From: Thermoplasmata archaeon
Lineage (GTDB): Archaea > Thermoplasmatota > Thermoplasmata > Thermoplasmatales > Thermoplasmataceae
NCBI GenBank assembly: GCA_021797735.1
Contig: JAJZZE010000001.1
Location: 1-64,000, forward strand
Reading direction: 5' to 3'
DNA length: 64,000 nucleotides
A model generated the notes under the pieces. It had not been told where the DNA came from. It did no database searches and saw only the letters and a list, made by a program, of their open reading frames with translations. The position numbers were made by a program, and so were the translations under genes. Below, piece by piece: positions 7,507 to 17,251 of this stretch. Every line of letters starts with the position of its first letter. The first letter of the stretch is position 1.

Positions 7507-8514
7507 TTATTCCAGTATTTTTTCCAATCTTTTTCCGGATTTATAAAAATTCATCGTTGATTTATTAAAGGATAATCTAACAGTTTCATTCTCATAATAT
7601 TTATCGTTATATTTATCCAGGCTTACCTTTATATGATAATTTCCCATGTTTATATTTAAAAGTATTTCGGGCCCGAGAAACTGTACGGATTCTATTTTAC
7701 CTTCAAGTTCACCATTTTCAGTTATTTTTATATCCTCGGGCCTTATTTCGCACAGATCATAATCAATACCATCATCAAATTTCAGGTCATCCCTAGATAT
7801 TATATTAACAGTACCCAGCAACCTGGCGCAGAATATATCATTTGGCTTATTGTATAAATCCTTGGGTGATGAGTTCTGTACAACCCTCCCATGGTGTAAT
7901 ACAATAACATTATTACCAAGTGCCATGGCTTCTGTTGGATCGTGTGTGACATGTATAACTGTTAACTTAAACTCTCTCTGAATACTTTTTAAATAATCCC
8001 TTAATTCTATTCTAACCCTGGCATCGAGATTGCTTAATGGCTCATCAAGCAATAGCACTCTGGGTCTTTTTATTATTGCTCTTGCAAGTGCAACCCGTTG
8101 CTGTTGCCCCCCACTCAACTGATTTGGATATTTCCCTGCCTGATCAGTTAATTCCATAACCCTCAATAATTCATTAACCTTTTTTATTACCTCATTTCTT
8201 GGTATTTTCATAACGTTTAACGGGGATGCTATGTTTTCATACACGGTTAAATGTGGGTATAGTGCATAGTTTTGAAATACCAGGCCTATATCACGCTTCC
8301 ATGCAGGGGCTCCGGTTACATCATTATTTAACATTGTTATTTTTCCCGCATCTGCAAATTCTAAACCTGCTATTATTCTCAGCAAAGTTGTTTTGCCCGA
8401 TCCGCTAGGACCAAGAACAACATAATATCTATCCTCTTCAAAATTTAAATCATTTATCTCCAACGCTGTAAAATTACCGAATTTTTTTATTACATTATTT
8501 ATAGATAATATCAT
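7507..8514 (-). CDS. Sugar ABC transporter ATP-binding protein (MalK/MsmX type)
   Basis: About 335 residues from the ATG at 8514. I prefer this start over one 21 bp upstream because it gives an ATGA overlap with the permease stop and begins with the usual family N-terminus MILSINNVIKKFG. All ABC motifs are present: Walker A GPSGSGKTT, Q-loop VFQNYALYPH, signature LSGGQQQRVALARA, Walker B VLLLDEPLSNLDAR and switch histidine VIHVTHD. A C-terminal TOBE/OB region of about 100 residues marks the CUT1/MalK group that energises carbohydrate or polyol uptake. It is the last gene of a three-gene operon with the binding protein and fused permease. Confidence 0.92.
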   Translation of the reverse strand: MILSINNVIKKFGNFTALEINDLNFEEDRYYVVLGPSGSGKTTLLRIIAGLEFADAGKITMLNNDVTGAPAWKRDIGLVFQNYALYPHLTVYENIASPLNVMKIPRNEVIKKVNELLRVMELTDQAGKYPNQLSGGQQQRVALARAIIKRPRVLLLDEPLSNLDARVRIELRDYLKSIQREFKLTVIHVTHDPTEAMALGNNVIVLHHGRVVQNSSPKDLYNKPNDIFCARLLGTVNIISRDDLKFDDGIDYDLCEIRPEDIKITENGELEGKIESVQFLGPEILLNINMGNYHIKVSLDKYNDKYYENETVRLSFNKSTMNFYKSGKRLEKILE

Positions 8515-10175
8515 TTTATGCCACCCCCGCGCCATACCCTGTCTATTTTTGACCTTAAAAATATTGTTATTATAATGGCAGGTATAATACTAAGGACACT
8601 TGAAGCCGCAAGTATACCGTACTGTGTAGCCTCATGGCCTATAGTGCCCCCTATAAATATTGTTAGTGTTTGTGCCCCGGATGGGTATAATACACTCATA
8701 TTATATGCAGAATATGTAAATGCTAGGGGGAATATCAGGGCTCCCCACGCAAATATAAAGGCATAAAGAAATGCAACGAGTATGCCGTCATGGCTTAATG
8801 GAAGTATAATCTTCCTAAAGGATTTAAACATGGTCATGCCATCTACCTGTGCAGCCTCATCATAGGATTTTGGAAATGTTGAATAGAAATTATATAACAT
8901 CCATATAATTATTGGTAAAACCATCACAGGATATATAATTATCAATCCAGGCCATGAATTTATTGTATGTATATAATTCAGCATTGCATAATCTGGTATC
9001 ATCAATATAACAAGGGGTATTGAATATATAAATAAAACAAGCCCAATAAATTTTATTCCTCCAACATTATATCTTGCAGCGACATACGCAGCCGGTACTC
9101 CTATGAACAATGCCAGTAAAGATCCTAAAATAGAAACAACAATACTTGTTATAAAGTACGGTTCTCCATTAGTTAAGGAATAGGTATAATTTGATAATGT
9201 AATTTTTAGTGGTATTATTAATGGTGGCAATGAAAATATTTCATTGTACGTTTTAAAGGATTCTATTAAAATCCATGCAAATGGAAGCATGAAAAACAGT
9301 AAATATAAAACTGTAAAAAATATTGTAAATGATTTTGGCAATTCATTATTTGGCCAGTGAATAGATCTGAACCTGGATGCATGCATTTTATTATTTAAGG
9401 TTAATTTTACAAAAATTAATGCAATTACTGTTGACACAGCGGTCATTATTGTCATTAATACCGCAGAAAATCCAATATTGCCACTGAAAAATAACTCATA
9501 TGAGTAATATGATAGGTCGAGGTTTGCAAATGGTGTTGAAACGCCTAAGGATGCATATATCGGATCAAAGGTAAATGACCCGTATACCAGCATTAATATA
9601 AATGCTGCAAGTATCTGGTATTTTATGTATGGTATATCTATTGTTATTAATTTTCTCATTCCCTTTATATTATCTATATTATTTGCCTCATCTATATTTT
9701 TAGGTATTGCCTTTAACCCAGAATATATTATCAGCGTTGCCAGTGGCAAACTGGACCATATGTCGATAATTACAATGCTCCATATTGTATAAAATAAATC
9801 CTTATGGTATACAAAATATAAAATTCCATATAACGGGTTAAGCATTAAAATCCACATTGTTGCCCCTGTTACCAGTGGAATGAAAGATGGCAATAAAATA
9901 ACTGGCAATAAAAAATTTTTATTTAGCCGCTTCAAAAATGTTGCAAGCGGTATTGCAAAAATAATATCAATAAATGGAACAATAAATGTATAAATTAAAC
10001 TATTATCAATTATTTTACCCAAATGCGGTGTATAAAACAGTTCCTTATAATTTGATAAACCGACAAAAATATACTGCCCGCTAACATTCTGACTCTGAAA
10101 TGTTAATATAACATTTTCTATCATTGGGTAAATGGCAAAAATTAAAAAATAGACAATCGCCGGTATAATAAACAT
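8511..10175 (-). CDS. Fused MalF-MalG-type sugar ABC permease
   Basis: A 554-residue protein with about twelve membrane helices that carries two complete permease halves. The first half (to about residue 270) ends its core with a degenerate EAA loop, DEANNIDNIKGMRKL, where the usual EAA---G becomes EAN---G. The second half (about 285-554) has a canonical loop, DEAAQVDGMTMFKSFRKI-LP. In CUT1 transporters the two permeases are normally separate genes of about 290 and 280 residues, so this is a natural fusion. A cytoplasmic linker rich in polar residues (about 265-285) joins them. It lies between the binding protein and the ATPase, sharing an ATGA overlap with the latter. Confidence 0.88.
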   Translation of the reverse strand: MFIIPAIVYFLIFAIYPMIENVILTFQSQNVSGQYIFVGLSNYKELFYTPHLGKIIDNSLIYTFIVPFIDIIFAIPLATFLKRLNKNFLLPVILLPSFIPLVTGATMWILMLNPLYGILYFVYHKDLFYTIWSIVIIDIWSSLPLATLIIYSGLKAIPKNIDEANNIDNIKGMRKLITIDIPYIKYQILAAFILMLVYGSFTFDPIYASLGVSTPFANLDLSYYSYELFFSGNIGFSAVLMTIMTAVSTVIALIFVKLTLNNKMHASRFRSIHWPNNELPKSFTIFFTVLYLLFFMLPFAWILIESFKTYNEIFSLPPLIIPLKITLSNYTYSLTNGEPYFITSIVVSILGSLLALFIGVPAAYVAARYNVGGIKFIGLVLFIYSIPLVILMIPDYAMLNYIHTINSWPGLIIIYPVMVLPIIIWMLYNFYSTFPKSYDEAAQVDGMTMFKSFRKIILPLSHDGILVAFLYAFIFAWGALIFPLAFTYSAYNMSVLYPSGAQTLTIFIGGTIGHEATQYGILAASSVLSIIPAIIITIFLRSKIDRVWRGGGIK

Positions 10176-10264
10176 AATGGCTTTTTTTTCAATGAATAAT
10201 TATTTTTAATAATTTTAATCTTCATTTGATCCTTCATTATGTAATATTATAAATAGTATTATTT

Positions 10265-11725
10265 TTATAATACTGTACCACTATTTTTTATGTACGCCGA
10301 CCATTCGCCTGCAGCAGTATTTAAGGCAGCGGGTGCAGTTGTAGCCTCTGTGAAATAATCATATATTTCATTATTTAAATCCGGTATCAACGTAGCAAAT
10401 AATGCCTGTAACTTATCATATACCGCAACGGCTGTTTTATTTATATTAATCAATGAAGCGCTTTTAACCAGTGCAGGTACCCATGTGAAATTTTGATTAG
10501 TTTCTGCGACCTTTAATCCAGATATTGTTGCCGGTAAATACTGATACTTATTTATCCCTACCTTATATTCGTTATCGCTCAATGCAAATTTTAAGAATTT
10601 TACTGCTAATGATGTATTTGTATATGGATTTACACCCATATACGTTGGTTCGTATCCTGTACTGCTGTTGGGTAAAATTGAAACATTATAATTACCCGCT
10701 ACCTTTGATATACTTTTATTTGAATAACCTGGCAAAAAGCTTGTCCATGCAAGTCCCATTGCATACTCACCTGTCGGGAAAAGTGTTTCTTGTTCACTGT
10801 ATCCTATTGGTGTTGTTTTTATATTGGGTTCAAATTCTGTTAAGTTTTTATACATTTCTACTGCATGTTCACCGTATGTATTATTAAACGTTGGTTTATA
10901 TGAACCACTTATATTTCCCATGTATGTCCAGTAGCCTGCTCCTGAATTTTTTGCTATTCCAGTTGCTTTTGTATGGTTCTCGCCATATGCATATAATAAA
11001 CTCATGTAGGTATCTATCATTGCATGATGGGATGAATCAGGAAACATGAGTGGATATTTTAAATGATTGTTATAACTTAAATTTTTCATTTCCATACTTA
11101 TATATGATGCCGCATCGTATAACGCTGTATAATTTTTGTATGTACTGGGCATTATTGAAAAATGATATTTCTTTTCAAAGCCAGTTTGTATTGTTTTATT
11201 ATCGAAAACAGAATTCTGATAAACTATAACATAGCCAAGAACCAGATGTATTGGAATACCTACGGTTTTTGTTATATTGCCATGTGTATTTAAAACGTAT
11301 GAACCAGAATATAATTCTCCTGGCAGATAATTTGATAGGTTAAAACCGGACTTTGATAAATTCATTAAATATGGAGCCAATGTTGGTTGCCCAGAGGGAT
11401 AATACATTATTAATCCTGGAGAAGACGCTTTATCCTTCAATGCGGATAATGAAGTTGAAACAAGATCAGAGTAGCCAACACTATCTATTTTTATTTTTAC
11501 ATTTGGGTTTTCACTTTCAAAGGTTTTCGCTATCTGCGTTAAATATTGCTGCGTATCGCTGCCACTATCAACAAGGACAACAAGTGTAGACTCTTTTTTT
11601 GCAGGATGTAAATATATATAAACGCCAATACCTGCACCGGCAACAATAACAATCAAAACAATAACAATAGCCAAAACCTTGCTACTAACCTTTTTAGGGG
11701 GAACATAATCAGGAGTTTTTTCCAT
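10265..11725 (-). CDS. Membrane-anchored sugar-binding protein of the ABC transporter
   Basis: A 486-residue extracellular solute-binding protein. A short basic cytoplasmic N-terminus precedes one strongly hydrophobic helix (about 19-39, VLAIVIVLIVIVAGAGIGVYI). No lipobox cysteine follows, so it is probably held by an uncleaved anchor. The mature region starts with STLVVLVDSG and an ESENPNVKI segment typical of family 1 (MalE-like) binding proteins, followed by many Asn-X-Ser/Thr sequons as expected of an archaeal surface protein. First gene of the operon; an 89-bp gap separates it from the permease. The sugar cannot be named from sequence. Confidence 0.85.
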   Translation of the reverse strand: MEKTPDYVPPKKVSSKVLAIVIVLIVIVAGAGIGVYIYLHPAKKESTLVVLVDSGSDTQQYLTQIAKTFESENPNVKIKIDSVGYSDLVSTSLSALKDKASSPGLIMYYPSGQPTLAPYLMNLSKSGFNLSNYLPGELYSGSYVLNTHGNITKTVGIPIHLVLGYVIVYQNSVFDNKTIQTGFEKKYHFSIMPSTYKNYTALYDAASYISMEMKNLSYNNHLKYPLMFPDSSHHAMIDTYMSLLYAYGENHTKATGIAKNSGAGYWTYMGNISGSYKPTFNNTYGEHAVEMYKNLTEFEPNIKTTPIGYSEQETLFPTGEYAMGLAWTSFLPGYSNKSISKVAGNYNVSILPNSSTGYEPTYMGVNPYTNTSLAVKFLKFALSDNEYKVGINKYQYLPATISGLKVAETNQNFTWVPALVKSASLININKTAVAVYDKLQALFATLIPDLNNEIYDYFTEATTAPAALNTAAGEWSAYIKNSGTVL

Positions 11726-11744
11726 CTCTATCAGAAAAGTATAA

Positions 11745-11784
11745 TGCAGGTATTTATAAATATTACTATATATTTTTTGCAGGT
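11745..11784 (-). promoter_or_regulatory. Promoter of the sugar transporter operon with paired TGCAGGT repeats
   Basis: A TATA-like TATTTATAAA lies at 11751-11760, about 30 bp upstream of the ATG at 11725. It is flanked by two direct copies of TGCAGGT (11745-11751 and 11778-11784, plus-strand reading), 33 bp (about three helical turns) apart, one on each side of the box. This arrangement would suit an operator for a regulator such as the nearby TrmB protein; that link is inference. Confidence 0.4.
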
Positions 11785-11812
11785 TATTTTACAATATATA
11801 TAAAAACACAAT

Positions 11813-12397
11813 CTATTTAATCTTTTTAAGAAATTCCTCTATATAATTATTGAATAATTTATTATCATCCAGATAACATGCATGTTGCCCGCCAACATTA
11901 TAAAATTCTGCATTTTTATTATATTTCATTAATAATTTATAGTTGTTTGCCGGGGATACCATATCATTCTTACCCCAGATTAATAACATTGGCTTATCTG
12001 CTATTTTACCCAGCTGCTCCTCATATGATGATACACCAACAGCCCCGGTGAGAACAAGAGCCTTAAATTTTTCAGGGTATTTTACTGCAAATCCTACAAC
12101 TGCCTCACCACCCATTGACGCCCCAAAAACAACACCCGGTTCCAATTTCATGGCATCAATAAACTTTGCAATAAAATCAGATAAATCTATATCTATATTT
12201 TCAGATTTTCCATATCCGGGAAAGTCAATTGAAATGGCACGGAAACCTGCACCTGAAACGGTATCCATTGTACCGGTTTCCTCATATGTCCTTGCATTAA
12301 ATCTTGCTCCATGAACAAATAGAAATGGCATTCCATTTCCGGATTCAACATAATGTATTTTTGAGCCGTCTAGGTCAACGAATTTATCTTCTAGCAT
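11813..12397 (-). CDS. ABHD14-like alpha/beta hydrolase
   Basis: A compact 194-residue alpha/beta hydrolase. The oxyanion segment FLFVHGARFNARTYEETG, the nucleophile elbow GASMGG (Ser about 94), the acid in GKNDMVSP and the histidine in GGQHACYLDD complete a catalytic triad. The RFNARTYEE segment and the HxCYLD ending closely recall the eukaryotic ABHD14A/B (CIB) hydrolases rather than the larger esterases common in archaea; ABHD14B has been linked to lysine deacylation, but substrate transfer to this protein would be guesswork. No signal peptide, so cytoplasmic. It follows the sugar transporter promoter on the same strand with its own upstream AT-rich region. Confidence 0.8.
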   Translation of the reverse strand: MLEDKFVDLDGSKIHYVESGNGMPFLFVHGARFNARTYEETGTMDTVSGAGFRAISIDFPGYGKSENIDIDLSDFIAKFIDAMKLEPGVVFGASMGGEAVVGFAVKYPEKFKALVLTGAVGVSSYEEQLGKIADKPMLLIWGKNDMVSPANNYKLLMKYNKNAEFYNVGGQHACYLDDNKLFNNYIEEFLKKIK

Positions 12398-12443
12398 GTT
12401 TGATAATTATCATATATTAATTAAAATTTTGTATTTTTTTGCT

Positions 12444-14255
12444 TCAGGTAATATTGTTTTTATCTATATACTGGCTGCACAGTGAATTTATAGAACTTAT
12501 AAGTATCTCTACTGGCAATTTATATGGTAGATAGTATGGTTTTTGAGGAGTTAAATTTACTATTGCATAGGAACCATAATAATGTTCATTATGCACCGAG
12601 AAAATGACGCCATTAGCTGAATACATTGGTGGAGAATAAAAGGCACGGTATAACGAATTATTAAGGCTATTTAAATTCCCTGTTATATTTAATATAATAT
12701 ATGTTATATTATCATTGCTTACATTTGCTGAAACAATGTTAAATTTTATATCGGGTTTGCTATTATCATGCATAACTATTGCAGAACCAACACCGGTGGC
12801 TATCATTATAAAAACTATTACCATTACAATGCTTTTTTTTGTTTTTTCTTCATATTTTTTAAATAATTTCAGCTTTTTATTATTTATGTTTTCAATATAT
12901 TTCTTATCAGAAAGTACAAACACGATAGACATTGTAAATATTATTTCCCATAAAATTACATAATTAAATAAGGATCTAAAATTAAACTGCAATACAACCA
13001 TCGGTATTACAAATAATATTAATCTATATTTATCATATTTTATAATAAACAGTAGCCATAAGAATATTAATAAAATAAATTCAATTATTGTGAAGTATAA
13101 TCTTGGTATATAATATATATTCGAAAATGCTAGCTGCGAAAATCCAGAACCTATTCCAGTTAATGAGTCGGTTAAGGGTGCAATTATACTGTGTATATAA
13201 TTTGTCGGGGATAATAACATAAAGGGCAAATTAAAAATTAAAAAAATGGCAGCCATCGAGGCAAGAAATTTCACTGCATTTTTAATTCCATATTCTCTGT
13301 ATACCATATAAATAAACGGAATTAGTATATAGGCTCCAAACTGTTTTGATGATAATGATAGGCCAAAAAATATTCCAGACATCATATTTTTATTTTCTGT
13401 GAAGAAATAATATGATGCCATTAAAAACGATAACCATATATATCCTGTTATGCCCCCAAGAGCATATTGATAAAATAGTGGATTAAAAATAATGACCGCT
13501 GCCACAAAAATAAATATATAGGACATATTATTTTTCCTTAAAAATTTGAATAAAATAAATATCATTAGGAATGCAAAAAACGATACAGTTATTCCTGGAG
13601 GGATTTTTAATAAAACGGCCGGTATAAAAATTAGAAATGATAGGGCTGGATATGGAAACTTATCTGCAATACCACCATTTGATAGCGGCGTATAAAATAA
13701 CGGGTTTATACCAAGTGATTTTAACATTGCTGGGCTTATTATAATATTATATGGGTCGATGCCCTTTAAAAATACATATGCAGAATAATAATCAAAACTT
13801 ATCTCATCAGTTCCAAAAGGGGGGATTGTTCCGAATACAAATACTATATTCTCAATCATTATTAAAAATACAACTGCAAGAAAATAATAATCATTTTTTA
13901 TATACAGTTTACTTCTATATAATAAAATAATAAAGATTAAAATTATTACAGGAACTATATATGATATTATGCCAAAAACATAAAAAACTACGGGGAAAAA
14001 TGCCGTTATTCCAAGAAAAACAAATCCTGTTTGTATAAAGCCTTCGCTTTTAAGTTCATGTTTAAATTTAAATGATAGAATAAGGATAACTGTTGCAATT
14101 AATTCCATGGCTGGAACTATTATAGCACTTATTTTCCAATTAATATATGCTGTGAAATACCACAGATTGTATATCAATGCCAGACTCAGAAACGATGTTG
14201 CTATAATTAATGATTTTGATTTTATATGATCAATAGAATAATTAACATTATCCAT
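12444..14255 (-). CDS. Polytopic membrane protein, GT-C / GT87-like glycosyltransferase
   Basis: A 603-residue protein with about twelve to thirteen hydrophobic helices. The first large outside loop contains an acidic motif (PPFGTDEISFDYYSAYVFLKG), where GT-C polyprenyl-phosphate sugar transferases keep their catalytic Asp/Glu, followed by the aromatic DPYN/KFPYP segments typical of GT87/DUF2029 proteins. A C-terminal external domain of about 130 residues follows the last helix and carries several Asn-X-Ser/Thr sites. The best guess is addition of a lipid-linked sugar to a surface glycan. It could cooperate with the dolichol-type transferase at 3928-4683. Assignment rests on pattern, not on a clear signature. 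Confidence 0.6.
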   Translation of the reverse strand: MDNVNYSIDHIKSKSLIIATSFLSLALIYNLWYFTAYINWKISAIIVPAMELIATVILILSFKFKHELKSEGFIQTGFVFLGITAFFPVVFYVFGIISYIVPVIILIFIILLYRSKLYIKNDYYFLAVVFLIMIENIVFVFGTIPPFGTDEISFDYYSAYVFLKGIDPYNIIISPAMLKSLGINPLFYTPLSNGGIADKFPYPALSFLIFIPAVLLKIPPGITVSFFAFLMIFILFKFLRKNNMSYIFIFVAAVIIFNPLFYQYALGGITGYIWLSFLMASYYFFTENKNMMSGIFFGLSLSSKQFGAYILIPFIYMVYREYGIKNAVKFLASMAAIFLIFNLPFMLLSPTNYIHSIIAPLTDSLTGIGSGFSQLAFSNIYYIPRLYFTIIEFILLIFLWLLFIIKYDKYRLILFVIPMVVLQFNFRSLFNYVILWEIIFTMSIVFVLSDKKYIENINNKKLKLFKKYEEKTKKSIVMVIVFIMIATGVGSAIVMHDNSKPDIKFNIVSANVSNDNITYIILNITGNLNSLNNSLYRAFYSPPMYSANGVIFSVHNEHYYGSYAIVNLTPQKPYYLPYKLPVEILISSINSLCSQYIDKNNIT

Positions 14256-14851
14256 TTATAACGTTAATATAATTCGCCTTAAAATGTTTTTCTAAATTTG
14301 GTAACCAGTAACTGGAATGTGCAGACACATCCAATTAGGTTATTATATATTCAAATCTTTACAGAGTTTTTACAGATAGGAGCATGATAATATCCAGATG
14401 TAGTTCAGAGTATAGAATGCTGAAAAAAGCCGCTAAAACACGATACTGTAGTGTTAAATTTTTACTACACGCATATCACTGACATGGCACTTAATTTTAT
14501 GAAAACCAATTCATATTTTTTATTACCCGGGAAATCAATTTTGTAGATTTTTCTTTATAAATAAATTATACATTACTTAAACAAGGGAGTTTATAACAAA
14601 CGTTTCAAGGAACACATTTATATAACACGCATTAAGAAAATAAATTTCCGGGCTATAATATCATAATATTTAAATATATCTAATAATAATTTTTTTATTA
14701 ATTTTTAGAAATAATTGTTTAGATTCCCTTTAAATTAAAGGTTCATATTAACATTATGCACCTATAATAATCTTTAATTGCTATTATTTTTCCAAACTTA
14801 ATAAAAACTATATACGTTTATTGACGAAAATTTATTGAAAAAAATCGTATA
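14256..14851. other. Long gene-free stretch before ppsA
   Basis: About 600 bp between divergent genes with no credible reading frame. It contains several AT-rich tracts that could be promoters (for instance TTTATAAATAAATTATAC near 14553), a weak hairpin near 14310-14335 (GGAATGTG/CACATCC) and no recognisable RNA or transposase fragment. A small non-coding RNA cannot be excluded. Confidence 0.4.
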
Positions 14852-14862
14852 GTTTAAATATT
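14852..14862 (+). promoter_or_regulatory. TATA box for ppsA
   Basis: AGTTTAAATAT is centred about 25 bp before the ATG at 14882, with no Shine-Dalgarno sequence between, consistent with a leaderless mRNA. Confidence 0.45.
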
Positions 14863-14881
14863 AATAAAAAATAATTCTCTT

Positions 14882-17251
14882 ATGTCCGGTAAAGATTTAA
14901 TTCTATGGTTTAGCGATATAACAAAAGATAATGTTAGTATAGTTGGTGGGAAATCCGCAAATCTTGGCGAGATGGCAAGAATGAAAGATATACCGATCCC
15001 AAATGGATTTTCTACTACAGCATATGCATATAATGAATTTATAAATAAAAATAATCTGGACGATAAAATAATTGATATAATAAATAGTACAAACGTTGAA
15101 GATTCTATTGAATTAAATAATGCAAGCAGCAGTATAAAAAAATTATTTCTTGAATCGAAATTTGAAAAGAATTTTGAAGATCAGATTTATAGTAATTATA
15201 CTAAATTAATAGAAAAAGAAAAGAATATATATGTAGCCGTAAGGTCATCTGCAACCTCAGAGGATTTGCCCGATGCAAGCTTTGCAGGTGAGCAGGAAAC
15301 GTTTTTAAATGTTCATGGCGTTGAAGATGTACTGGAAAAAGTAAAACTATGCTATGCAAGTTTATTTTCACCAAGAGCTATATATTACAGGGAAAAAAAG
15401 CATTTTGATCATTTTAAAATTAGCCTGGCAGCTGTAATACAGAAACAGATTTTTTCTGAAACTTCCGGCGTAATGTTTACACTTGATGTTTCTAATGGCG
15501 ATGATTCAAAAATTGTTATTGAATCAAGTTACGGCCTTGGAGAATACATAGTTGGCGGTGTTGTTACACCCGATACGTTCTATGTTGATAAAAAAGCATT
15601 GAAAATTATAGACAAGACAATAACAAAAAAAACAAAAATGTTAAAAGCCCTCGAAACCGGAGGAACGGAGGATCTGGTTGTTGATACAGAAAAATCAGAT
15701 GCGCAGTCATTAACAGATAGTGAAATAATACAGCTTGCGAAATATGGCATTGAACTGGAAAAGCATTATAATAGCTATATGGATATTGAGTGGGCGCAGG
15801 ACTCATTCGATCATAAAATATATATTGTACAGGCAAGATTAGAAACTGTCTGGAGTAATAAAAAGAAAGATAATGGTGTTAATATGGAAAAAAGTGTTGA
15901 GAAAAATGTGGAAAACGATATTATACTGAAAGGTTTGCCGGCATCTCCAGGTAAAATTACGGGAAGGGCAAAGATTCTGATGGGAACGGAAGAAATTAGT
16001 AAATTTAATGAGGGAGATATACTGGTTACAAAAATGACGTCACCTGACTGGGTACCTATAATGGGTAAGGCCAAGGCTATTATAACCGACGAGGGGGGAT
16101 TAACGTGCCATGCCGCAATAGTGTCCAGGGAACTTGGGGTTCCGTGTATAGTTGGCACATCATCATATGGTAAAAAGGCAACTGAAACAATAAATGATAA
16201 TGAGTTGATAACCGTTGATGCAAAAACTGGAATAGTCTACAGAGGCGGGATAGAAGGAGAAGAAGATAAACAGAGCAGGCCAGAAAACATATATTCATAC
16301 GAGGGCGATATAATTACCGGAACAAAAATAATGGTAAACATGGGAGAGCCAGAATTAGCGGAGAGAGTTTCAAAGTTGCCATCCGATGGTATAGGATTAA
16401 TGAGAGAAGAATTTATATGGGCACAGATAGGGGAGCATCCATTATCATTAATAAAAAATAACAGGGGAAACTATTTTGTTGAGAAACTGGCTGAATCACT
16501 TGGTGATGTTTGCAGGGCATTTGCACCCAGGCCTGTCGTATTAAGATTTTCGGATTTTAAATCAGATGAATATAAAAACCTTAAGGGTGGAAAAGAATTT
16601 GAGCCCGATGAGGATAATCCTCTGCTTGGATGGAGGGGGTCTTCAAGGTATTATGATGAAAGGTACAGAGATGCATTTAAACTTGAATTAAAAGCTGTTA
16701 AAAAAGCAATAGATGAATATTTGTTGCGGAATCTATGGGTTATGATTCCATTTACCAGAACAGTTGAGGAATTAAAAAGAGTTGTAAAGATAATGGAGGA
16801 CAATGGACTGGAAAGAAATAAGGATTTTAAATTGTTTTTAATGTCAGAAATACCAAGTAATATAATTCTAGCCGATAAATTCAATGAATATGTTGATGGT
16901 TATTCAATAGGGTCGAATGATTTAACAATGCTTTTGCTGGGATCGGATAGAAACAATGGTAAAATGAGTTCTATGTTTGATGAAAGGGATTTAGCCGTGA
17001 AAAGGTCTATAAGGTATTTGATAAAAATAGCACACAGGGATGGAAAAATAGTATCAATATGTGGCCAGGCACCATCACAGTATGATGAAATTGTTGATTT
17101 CCTTGTAAGATCTGGAATAGATGATATATCCGTTAACCCGGATGCAGTTGTTCACGTTAGAAAACTGGTTGCATCCGTTGAAAAGAGAATACAGCTGGAA
17201 GCGGCCCTTGGAAAGGTTGAATTTGATAAAGACTGGGATCTGCCATTATAA
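14882..17251 (+). CDS. ppsA: Phosphoenolpyruvate synthase
   Basis: A 789-residue enzyme of normal family length that converts pyruvate and ATP to phosphoenolpyruvate, AMP and phosphate, the entry to gluconeogenesis. Three domains are visible in order: the ATP-grasp nucleotide-binding domain (VGGKSANLGEM near the start, VRSSATSEDLPDASFAGEQE near 120-140), the swivelling phosphohistidine domain with GGLTCHAAIVSRELG (His about 409), and the C-terminal PEP/pyruvate TIM barrel with EIPSN, SIGSNDLTML and the catalytic cysteine in SICGQAPS (about 726). All catalytic residues are present. Its 3' end overlaps the convergent acetyltransferase gene by 6 bp. Confidence 0.95.
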   Translation: MSGKDLILWFSDITKDNVSIVGGKSANLGEMARMKDIPIPNGFSTTAYAYNEFINKNNLDDKIIDIINSTNVEDSIELNNASSSIKKLFLESKFEKNFEDQIYSNYTKLIEKEKNIYVAVRSSATSEDLPDASFAGEQETFLNVHGVEDVLEKVKLCYASLFSPRAIYYREKKHFDHFKISLAAVIQKQIFSETSGVMFTLDVSNGDDSKIVIESSYGLGEYIVGGVVTPDTFYVDKKALKIIDKTITKKTKMLKALETGGTEDLVVDTEKSDAQSLTDSEIIQLAKYGIELEKHYNSYMDIEWAQDSFDHKIYIVQARLETVWSNKKKDNGVNMEKSVEKNVENDIILKGLPASPGKITGRAKILMGTEEISKFNEGDILVTKMTSPDWVPIMGKAKAIITDEGGLTCHAAIVSRELGVPCIVGTSSYGKKATETINDNELITVDAKTGIVYRGGIEGEEDKQSRPENIYSYEGDIITGTKIMVNMGEPELAERVSKLPSDGIGLMREEFIWAQIGEHPLSLIKNNRGNYFVEKLAESLGDVCRAFAPRPVVLRFSDFKSDEYKNLKGGKEFEPDEDNPLLGWRGSSRYYDERYRDAFKLELKAVKKAIDEYLLRNLWVMIPFTRTVEELKRVVKIMEDNGLERNKDFKLFLMSEIPSNIILADKFNEYVDGYSIGSNDLTMLLLGSDRNNGKMSSMFDERDLAVKRSIRYLIKIAHRDGKIVSICGQAPSQYDEIVDFLVRSGIDDISVNPDAVVHVRKLVASVEKRIQLEAALGKVEFDKDWDLPL

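Noticed and set aside
14310-14335. Possible small RNA hairpin (GGAATGTG/CACATCC) upstream of ppsA
   Set aside because: The stem is imperfect and short, and no promoter or terminator pair frames it clearly.
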